From Chitinophaga pinensis (GTDB lineage Bacteria > Bacteroidota > Bacteroidia > UKL13-3), in contig CALPIR020000132.1 in assembly GCA_943323675.2 (NCBI GenBank), positions 1 to 6,482 on the forward strand: a stretch of DNA of 6,482 nt, read 5' to 3'. Numbering within the stretch: the stretch's first letter is position 1; each line of letters starts with the position of its first letter. A model generated the notes under the pieces. That model was not told the origin of the DNA and did no database searches. It saw only the letters and a list, made by a program, of their open reading frames with translations. Both the position numbers and the translations under genes were made by a program. Shown in pieces: positions 1-4,966 of the stretch.

Positions 1-72
1 CACAATGAGGTTTCTGCTACCTTGCCATCAAATGTATTTTTGGCCTATGATGGTTTAAGCCTAGAAATATAA
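1..72 (+). CDS. C-terminal tail of an unidentified upstream protein (partial)
   Basis: Frame 1 is open from the window edge for 23 codons and stops at a TAA at 70-72. The visible tail ends in FLAYDGLSLEI. The last A of the stop is also the first base of the next gene's ATG, a 1-base overlap typical of translationally coupled operon genes, which is the main reason to accept this as a real gene end. The ending resembles the last strand of some metallo-beta-lactamase-fold hydrolases (AYDG-type endings), but that is a memory-based guess from very few residues and I do not assign a function. Confidence 0.55.
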   Translation, partial: HNEVSATLPSNVFLAYDGLSLEI

Positions 73-1505
73 TGGCCATACCTGGTTCTTTTCATCAGCA
101 TTATCATTTTATTAAGCAACTTGCATTAGCCTTAGACTCTTGGCTTGTGGGTTCGAGTTTAGAGGGCTCTTTTACCATTAGTAAACAAGAACTGGTTATG
201 TTGTTTCGCAAAAACAACGAGCAATTGGTATTTAAAGTTATATCCAAATTTCATAGTGGTTTTCTCTTATTTGAAAACACACCTTACCATAAAGGTAGCA
301 ATGCACAAGCTTGTTTCGAATCAATATTTAACCAACAGGTTATAGCTGTTAAACCTCATCTTTACAACCGGTCATTTTTAGTCCTGTTTTCTAACAACCA
401 ATCACTTGTTTTTAAATGTTATGATGCTTTGATTAATGTGGTTTTGGTTGATGAAGAAGTGGTGGTTGATATGTTTAGAGAAAGTATTCAAAACGATTGG
501 ACCTATAATACCAGCGAATTTGATGTAAATGATGACGCCATCATCAATAAGTTAAATACCTATCAATTTGAACCTGGTAAATATTGGGTATATAAGCGTG
601 AGTTAGATGATGAATGCTACTTGTCGTTAAGTCCACAACCCGATAAGTTATTACTTGAAACAAGCAACCCGCTTGATGCCGCTACTCTTTTTGCAAGATA
701 CGCATTGGGCTCTCTTGGCTTTAAACAAGCTAAAGTATCGCGTATTGCCACCCTTGAAGGAGAGTTAAAACGAATTAAACAACAAATTAAACTAAGCGAA
801 CAAGGTATCAAGAAATTGGTTCATGAATCGCCTTTTGAAGAAATTGGGCATATTATAATGGCCAATATACATGAAATACCCAAGCAAGTTAAGCAGGTAG
901 AATTGTTTGATTTTTATAATGATAAAAAGATACTAATCAAACTTAAAAGCGATTTGGATGCCCCTGCTAATGCTGCATATTATTACAGAAAGGCCAAAAA
1001 TAAAAAGATTGAAGTAGAACAAATGGAACAGAAGCTTTTAACCCTTCAACAAAAATTGGTTGGTTTTGAGTTGATGTTAGAGCAGTTAAATGCCGCACAA
1101 AATGCCAAACAGTTAAAGCCGTTGCAGGTAAGTAAAAAGCAGGAAATGGTCTTTCCTTTTAAGCGGTTTGTGGTGCAGGATTTTGAAATTTGGGTTGGAA
1201 AAAATGCGGCTAATAATGATATACTAACACAAAAGTATTCGCATAAAAACGATCTTTGGTTGCATGCAAAAGGTGTTACAGGATCACATACCATTATTAA
1301 GCACAAAGCTGGAAAATTGATACCTAGCCAAGTGTTAACAATAGCCGCACAAATAGCTGCTTATTACAGTAAACACAAAGGAAATACACTAGCCCCTGTT
1401 TGTTATACACTTAAAAAATTTGTTCGAAAGCCTAAGGGCTTTGAACCTGGCCAAGTTGTAATGGATAGGGAAGAAGTGATTATGGTTGAACCGAAGTTGC
1501 CTTAG
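72..1505 (+). CDS. rqcH: RqcH-like NFACT family protein (ribosome quality control)
   Basis: The family (RqcH in bacteria, Rqc2/NEMF in eukaryotes) binds stalled 50S subunits carrying peptidyl-tRNA and, in characterised members, adds C-terminal alanine tails that mark the stalled peptide for degradation. The 477-residue protein shows the expected order: an NFACT-N-like region (about 1-170), a helical segment (about 170-222), two charged coiled-coil stretches (about 224-250 and 306-345) and a clear NFACT-R (DUF814) domain at about 365-470. The last is the best evidence: GKNAANNDILTQKYSHKNDL (376-395), then WLHAK and GSHTII. It is somewhat shorter than the Firmicutes proteins of about 570 residues. 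The N-domain is divergent: the usual SFD near the N-terminus reads SFH (6-8) and the conserved Asp-Arg pair reads Asn-Arg (99-100). The ATG at 72 is the only in-frame ATG after the in-frame TGA at 48-50, and it overlaps the upstream stop, implying an operon. Older databases call such proteins fibronectin-binding (FbpA). Family assignment is firm; alanine-tailing activity is inferred. Confidence 0.9.
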   Translation: MAIPGSFHQHYHFIKQLALALDSWLVGSSLEGSFTISKQELVMLFRKNNEQLVFKVISKFHSGFLLFENTPYHKGSNAQACFESIFNQQVIAVKPHLYNRSFLVLFSNNQSLVFKCYDALINVVLVDEEVVVDMFRESIQNDWTYNTSEFDVNDDAIINKLNTYQFEPGKYWVYKRELDDECYLSLSPQPDKLLLETSNPLDAATLFARYALGSLGFKQAKVSRIATLEGELKRIKQQIKLSEQGIKKLVHESPFEEIGHIIMANIHEIPKQVKQVELFDFYNDKKILIKLKSDLDAPANAAYYYRKAKNKKIEVEQMEQKLLTLQQKLVGFELMLEQLNAAQNAKQLKPLQVSKKQEMVFPFKRFVVQDFEIWVGKNAANNDILTQKYSHKNDLWLHAKGVTGSHTIIKHKAGKLIPSQVLTIAAQIAAYYSKHKGNTLAPVCYTLKKFVRKPKGFEPGQVVMDREEVIMVEPKLP

Positions 1506-1835
1506 TGGGATTTTCATTTTTCCAGAGAGGTTATTCTAGTATTATTTAATATAATAAAAGTATTTGACTTGACTTGAGCATTGCATTTTAGACCTAAAAT
1601 ATCCCAGAAGGTGACGTATTATGGATTTTGTCACCACTTCTTATAGCCTATTATCTAATTTCAATATGATATTCTTGTAGTTTATTGTTTCAATTAACTT
1701 GATTAAGTTTTTTGATGCTTTTTTAACATTTAAAAATTAGGATTTATCTTTTAGGAGTACTTTTTATGAGTCAAATAAACCTAACTTTGCCCTCCGTTTT
1801 TAAACGTAAAACTTAAAAGAAAAGACAAATTTATT
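1506..1835. other. 330-bp intergenic region, AT-rich, no long ORF
   Basis: This gap between the rqcH-like and pyrophosphatase genes has no ORF above about 20 codons. It contains an AT-only inverted repeat (arms 1540-1545 and 1551-1556), a 6-bp inverted repeat GGTGAC/GTCACC (1610-1615 and 1630-1635, 14-nt loop), and a mini-ORF with a Shine-Dalgarno sequence near its right end, listed separately. No G+C-rich hairpin with a T-tract follows the rqcH-like stop, so its terminator is not evident. I see no clear Bacteroidota promoter (TTTG, about 19-21 nt, TAnnTTTG). The best -7 look-alike is TATCTTTT at 1745-1752, with no matching TTTG at the right distance. Confidence 0.6.
1766..1816 (+). CDS. Possible 16-residue leader mini-ORF upstream of pyrophosphatase
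   Basis: ATG at 1766 opens a short frame encoding MSQINLTLPSVFKRKT, ending in TAA at 1814-1816, 19 nt before the pyrophosphatase ATG. It is preceded by TAGGAG (1752-1757) at a normal 8-nt distance, which is striking because the long genes here lack such sites. It is in a different frame from the pyrophosphatase gene (offset +1). It could be a leader peptide coupled to pyrophosphatase translation, a remnant of an older 5' end, or chance. The peptide resembles nothing I recognise, and no attenuator hairpin is evident between it and the next gene. Confidence 0.25.
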   Translation: MSQINLTLPSVFKRKT

Positions 1836-2387
1836 ATGATCGTATTTAATCCTTGGCACCATGTTGGTTTTGGCCACGAAGCCCCAGAAGTTGTAACAGC
1901 TATTGTAGAAATCCCTCAAGGCAGTAAAGGTAAATTTGAGTTGGATAAACAAAGTGGAATGTTAAGGCTTGATCGAGTTTTGTTTTCCTCAGTACATTAT
2001 CCTGCTCATTATGGTTTTATTCCTCAAACCTACTGTGATGACAAGGATCCATTAGATATAATGGTTTTAACAAGTATTGAGTTGCCGCACATGTGTTTAA
2101 TAGATGCAAAAGTAATTGGTGTGATGCACATGATTGACCAAGGAGAAGCTGATGATAAAATTATTGCAGTAGCAGCTAATGACATGAGTTGGAATCACAT
2201 TAACGATATCAATGAATTACCTCCGCACACCTTATTGGAAATGCGCAGATTTTTTGAAGACTACAAAGCTTTAGAACATAAAGAGGTGGTTGTAAATGAG
2301 TTTATGGGGCGAGAAGTTGCTATTAGAATAGTGGAAGAGAGCATGAAATTATATGATACTCAAATTCGCAAAACATTATTGTTATAA
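1836..2387 (+). CDS. ppa: Inorganic pyrophosphatase, family I (soluble)
   Basis: This cytoplasmic Mg2+-dependent enzyme hydrolyses pyrophosphate to two phosphates and so pulls nucleic-acid, protein and cofactor synthesis forward. At 183 residues it has the usual bacterial length, and the family fold covers nearly all of it. By comparison with the E. coli enzyme the active-site set is intact: E25, K33 and E35 (KFE), R47, Y55 and Y59 (HYPAHYGF), the signature D69-K-D71-P-L-D74, D101, D106 and K108 (DQGEADDK), and Y143-K144. The ATG at 1836 fits, because the FNPWH segment that begins such proteins follows within a few residues. It has only an A-rich stretch (AAAAGAAAAGA) upstream, not a true Shine-Dalgarno sequence. 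It is alone on its strand after a 330-bp gap and converges with the methyltransferase gene 29 bp downstream, so it is probably monocistronic. Assignment is secure. Confidence 0.97.
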   Translation: MIVFNPWHHVGFGHEAPEVVTAIVEIPQGSKGKFELDKQSGMLRLDRVLFSSVHYPAHYGFIPQTYCDDKDPLDIMVLTSIELPHMCLIDAKVIGVMHMIDQGEADDKIIAVAANDMSWNHINDINELPPHTLLEMRRFFEDYKALEHKEVVVNEFMGREVAIRIVEESMKLYDTQIRKTLLL

Positions 2388-2410
2388 AAATCCCCATTGA
2401 AGTTATTTTG

Positions 2411-2439
2411 GTAAGCCTAATGCATCGCATCTGGCTTAC
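2411..2439 (+). terminator. Nested hairpin terminator between convergent genes
   Basis: An outer 7-bp stem GTAAGCC/GGCTTAC (2411-2417 and 2433-2439) encloses a 2x2 internal loop and an inner 4-bp stem ATGC/GCAT (2420-2423 and 2427-2430) with a 3-nt loop. On the plus strand TTTTCC follows (from 2440), as expected for an intrinsic terminator of the pyrophosphatase gene, whose stop lies 24 nt upstream. On the minus strand the hairpin is followed by CAAAATAAC, a poor T-tract, so it would serve the methyltransferase gene less well. The hairpin covers that gene's last codons and stop. Structure is seen; activity is inferred. Confidence 0.6.
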
Positions 2440-3046
2440 TTTTCCTAAACACACAAAATAAAAAGTTTTGTTCCGTGCCAAAAGGGGTAATGTGGTCTTT
2501 GTTAATGCAACCATTTAAGCTAAATGCGTTTTTAAATAATGGCTTTACTAACTCGGGCGTATATTGAGTAATGGGTAAGCCACTACATTTTAATGGACCA
2601 TTTACCGAAAACGTACCAAGTATTAAGTGACCAGTAACAAAAGTATTTACTTTATTAACATAAGCGTTAACCTCATGGGGTTGAGTTAAGAAATGAAATG
2701 CAGCTCTGTCATGCCATACATCAAAGTGTTGTAATTGCTCATATGTTAGTATATCGGCCGCTATCCATTTTACTTTTTTAGCTTTTTTGCCCAGTCTATT
2801 TTTAGCACGAGCTAAGGCATTTTCGGAAATATCTAAAACAGTTAGATTATTGTAACCAGCTTCTAGTAAAAAATCCACCAAATTACTATCCCCACCACCT
2901 ACATCAATAATAGCTGCATTTTTAGATAACTGTAATTGGTTAATTAAATTTAACGATGAGGCAGGTATTTTTTCTGTCCAGCTAACCTCTTCGGGAGCTT
3001 TAGTTTCATAAATAGTCTCCCAATATTTGTGTTTATCGGTATTCAT
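2417..3046 (-). CDS. Class I SAM-dependent methyltransferase, substrate unknown
   Basis: The 209-residue protein has a Rossmann-type SAM-binding core. Motif I is IIDVGGGDSNL (46-56), the acidic residue binding the SAM ribose is D72 in VLDIS, D98 in AADIL is the next conserved acid, and motif IV is DVWHDRAAFHFL (109-120). A Tyr-Trp-rich N-terminus (KYWETIY, 7-13) and a segment with PLKCSGL (151-157) and FLFCVF (195-200) suggest a conserved small subfamily of the Methyltransf_25/TPMT-like type. I know no established substrate. I chose ATG at 3046. A start at 3136 would add 30 residues that look unlike the family and would translate straight through a perfect palindrome at 3081-3094. There is no Shine-Dalgarno sequence. 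The gene is divergent from the P5C dehydrogenase gene and convergent with pyrophosphatase, so it is likely transcribed alone. The stop, TAG, sits inside a hairpin. Confidence 0.87.
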   Translation of the reverse strand: MNTDKHKYWETIYETKAPEEVSWTEKIPASSLNLINQLQLSKNAAIIDVGGGDSNLVDFLLEAGYNNLTVLDISENALARAKNRLGKKAKKVKWIAADILTYEQLQHFDVWHDRAAFHFLTQPHEVNAYVNKVNTFVTGHLILGTFSVNGPLKCSGLPITQYTPELVKPLFKNAFSLNGCINKDHITPFGTEQNFLFCVFRKSKPDAMH

Positions 3047-3080
3047 GCTGCAAATATCTAGTTCAAAAAAGTAATCGTTT

Positions 3081-3094
3081 GTAACAATTGTTAC
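3081..3094. promoter_or_regulatory. Perfect 14-bp palindrome, candidate operator
   Basis: GTAACAATTGTTAC is an uninterrupted perfect palindrome in the spacer between the divergent methyltransferase and P5C dehydrogenase genes. It lies 34 bp upstream of the methyltransferase ATG and 117 bp upstream of the other. Its size and symmetry fit a binding site for a dimeric regulator. No regulator gene is in view, and no second copy was noticed in the window. Confidence 0.4.
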
Positions 3095-3163
3095 CACAAA
3101 CTCAAATCCTAATAAACTGCATTTGCCATCCTGCAAAATAGCGCTACATTCGTATCCACTTTT

Positions 3164-3196
3164 TTTGAATTAAAGCAATTTTACTTGATAACATTT
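3164..3196 (+). promoter_or_regulatory. Weak candidate Bacteroidota-type promoter for P5C dehydrogenase
   Basis: TTTG at 3164-3167 is followed after 21 nt by TAACATTT (3189-3196), an imperfect match to the Bacteroidota -7 element TAnnTTTG; positions 5 and 8 differ. Transcription would begin within about 10 nt of the ATG at 3212, giving a very short leader. In such AT-rich DNA a match of this quality can arise by chance. Confidence 0.22.
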
Positions 3197-3211
3197 TAAT
3201 AATAATTTGAT

Positions 3212-4840
3212 ATGAACGGTTTTTTTAAAGTTCCTGTTCCTGTAAACGAACCTATTTTAAATTATGCACCTGGTAGTGCAGAGCGCATTGATTTAAAAGC
3301 GGCATTAGCCTCTGCACGAGGCAAACAAATAGATATACCTATGTATATTGGTGGCGAAGAAGTGCGTACGGGTAAAACCAGTCGAATAGCGCCTCCACAT
3401 GACCACCAACACACGTTAGGTCATTTTCATTTAGGCGATGCCTCACATGTAAAAGTAGCTATTGATGCTGCCTTGGCTGCAAAAAATAATTGGGAAAATT
3501 TGCCTTGGGAGCAACGTGCTGCTATATTTTTAAAAGCTGCTGATTTAATTGCGGGCCCTTACCGAGCTAAATTAAATGCCGCTACCATGCTTGGTCAAAG
3601 CAAAAATGCATTTCAGGCTGAAATTGATAGCGCTTGTGAGATTATTGACTTTTTACGTTTTAATGTGGCTTTTATGAGCCAAATTTATAATGATCAACCA
3701 CAATCTGGTAAAGGCATGTGGAATCGCATTGAATACCGTCCACTTGAAGGATTTGTATTTGCTTTAACACCATTTAACTTTACAGCCATTGCAGGTAATT
3801 TACCTACAAGTGCTGCTATGATGGGTAATGTGGTTGTTTGGAAGCCAGCTAATACTCAAATTTACTCAGCCAATGTGTTGATGGAGATTTTTAAAGAGGC
3901 TGGAGTACCTGATGGGGTAATTAATTTGGTTTATGTTGATGGCCCAACAGCTGGTGAAGTAATATTTAATCATCCTGATTTTGCAGGAATTCACTTCACG
4001 GGTTCAACGGGAGTTTTCCAAAATATTTGGAAAACCATTGGTGGTAATATTCATAAATACAAAACGTATCCACGGATTGTTGGAGAAACTGGTGGGAAAG
4101 ACTTTATTGTGATGCACAAAACGGCTAAGGTTGACGAAAGTGTTACTGCTATTGTACGCGGTGCATTTGAGTACCAAGGCCAAAAATGTTCAGCAGCTTC
4201 GCGTGCATATGTGCCATCAAATTTATGGCCTGCAGTTAAAGTAAAATTGATAGAAACTGTTAAGTTATTAAAAATGGGGCCTACAGAAGATTTTAGCAAC
4301 TTTGTAAATGCAGTTATTGATGAGCGTTCATTTGATAAAATTGCTAATTACATTGAAGGTGTTAAACAAGATTCGGAGACCGAAATTTTAGTTGGTGGCA
4401 GTTACGATAAATCAAAAGGGTACTTTATTGAACCTACTATTGTAGTTACTCAAAACCCGAAATCAACCACCATGTGTGAGGAGATTTTTGGACCAGTATT
4501 AACGCTGTTTGTATACGATGAAAATAAGTTTGAAGAAACTTTGGACTTGGTAAATACCACTTCAGAATATGCTTTAACAGGAGCCATCATATCCCAAGAT
4601 AGGTATGCAATTGAATTGGCGACAAGTAAATTACGTAACGCTGCAGGCAATTTTTATATTAATGATAAACCAACAGGCGCTGTAGTTGGGCAACAACCTT
4701 TTGGTGGTGCCCGTGGTAGTGGTACAAATGATAAAGCAGGAGCCATGGTTAACTTACTCCGTTGGGTAAGCATGCGCACCATTAAAGAAACATTTGTAAC
4801 TCCTACTCGTTACGAGTATCCTTTTTTATCAGCAGAATAA
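3212..4840 (+). CDS. pruA: L-glutamate gamma-semialdehyde (1-pyrroline-5-carboxylate) dehydrogenase
   Basis: The enzyme oxidises glutamate gamma-semialdehyde, the open form of pyrroline-5-carboxylate, to glutamate with NAD+. This is the last step of proline breakdown and of ornithine/arginine breakdown. The 542-residue protein is full length for the stand-alone ALDH4A1-like type and is not fused to proline dehydrogenase. ALDH landmarks are in order: TPFNF with oxyanion Asn N189, WKPA with cofactor-binding K211, FTGSTG (262-267), GETGGK with general base E292, FEYQGQKCSAASR with nucleophile C326, and EEIFGP with ribose-binding E424. The stretch around PRIVGETGGK and EYQGQKCSA closely follows the mitochondrial enzyme, which separates it from generic aldehyde dehydrogenases. 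Near the C-terminus, PTGAVVGQQPFGGARGSGTN (487-506) is also typical. ATG at 3212 has no Shine-Dalgarno sequence. No proline dehydrogenase gene is adjacent. A hairpin terminator follows, so the unit looks monocistronic. The symbol could equally be rocA. Confidence 0.95.
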   Translation: MNGFFKVPVPVNEPILNYAPGSAERIDLKAALASARGKQIDIPMYIGGEEVRTGKTSRIAPPHDHQHTLGHFHLGDASHVKVAIDAALAAKNNWENLPWEQRAAIFLKAADLIAGPYRAKLNAATMLGQSKNAFQAEIDSACEIIDFLRFNVAFMSQIYNDQPQSGKGMWNRIEYRPLEGFVFALTPFNFTAIAGNLPTSAAMMGNVVVWKPANTQIYSANVLMEIFKEAGVPDGVINLVYVDGPTAGEVIFNHPDFAGIHFTGSTGVFQNIWKTIGGNIHKYKTYPRIVGETGGKDFIVMHKTAKVDESVTAIVRGAFEYQGQKCSAASRAYVPSNLWPAVKVKLIETVKLLKMGPTEDFSNFVNAVIDERSFDKIANYIEGVKQDSETEILVGGSYDKSKGYFIEPTIVVTQNPKSTTMCEEIFGPVLTLFVYDENKFEETLDLVNTTSEYALTGAIISQDRYAIELATSKLRNAAGNFYINDKPTGAVVGQQPFGGARGSGTNDKAGAMVNLLRWVSMRTIKETFVTPTRYEYPFLSAE

Positions 4841-4859
4841 CTACAGCTTATCTTTTTGT

Positions 4860-4891
4860 AAAGCCCTTCTAAATATATTTAGAGGGGCTTT
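4860..4891 (+). terminator. Intrinsic terminator after P5C dehydrogenase gene
   Basis: A 15-bp inverted repeat, AAAGCCCTTCTAAAT (4860-4874) with ATTTAGAGGGGCTTT (4877-4891), pairs throughout with a single G-U wobble and leaves a loop of about 4 nt. It begins 19 nt after the stop codon. The T-rich 3' side (GCTTTATTATTT) is interrupted by A residues but adequate. It separates the dehydrogenase gene from the deiminase gene that starts 75 nt further on. Confidence 0.85.
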
Positions 4892-4966
4892 ATTATTTAA
4901 TACGGCCTTAAGATATTATTTAGTATAATGCAAACTAAATATTAAAGTAGATTAATTTTTTATAAG

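Noticed and set aside
617..1306. Antisense open frames at 617-811 and 1046-1306
   Set aside because: They are shadows inside the rqcH-like gene, with Cys/Ser/Leu-rich composition and no recognisable domain.
1540..1556. AT-only inverted repeat TATTAT/ATAATA as a terminator for the rqcH-like gene
   Set aside because: A 6-bp stem of A-T pairs only is too weak, and no T-tract follows.
1564..1600. Overlapping TTGACT hexamers (TTGACTTGACT) with a downstream TAAAAT as a sigma-70-type promoter
   Set aside because: The spacing from the second hexamer to TAAAAT is 20 nt, E. coli-type elements are not the rule in Bacteroidota, and the DNA is AT-rich enough for chance matches.
1610..1635. GGTGAC/GTCACC inverted repeat as an operator or hairpin
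   Set aside because: A 6-bp arm with a 14-nt loop is expected by chance at this length, and nothing else supports it.
1621..1680. Second mini-ORF (19 codons) in the intergenic gap
   Set aside because: It has no proper Shine-Dalgarno sequence and no other coding sign, unlike the one at 1766.
2323..2514. Antisense open frame across the pyrophosphatase/methyltransferase junction
   Set aside because: It overlaps two well-supported genes and the hairpin between them, and shows no motif.
3050..3057. GATATTTG on the minus strand as a -7 promoter element for the methyltransferase
   Set aside because: It lies only a few bases before the ATG and has no TTTG element at 19-21 nt upstream.
3047..3136. 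Longer methyltransferase form starting at 3136
   Set aside because: The extra 30 residues look unlike the start of this methyltransferase family, and the stretch contains a perfect palindrome, so it reads as regulatory spacer.
4051..4650. Antisense open frames at 4051-4299 and 4450-4650
   Set aside because: Both lie wholly within the P5C dehydrogenase gene and show no family features.
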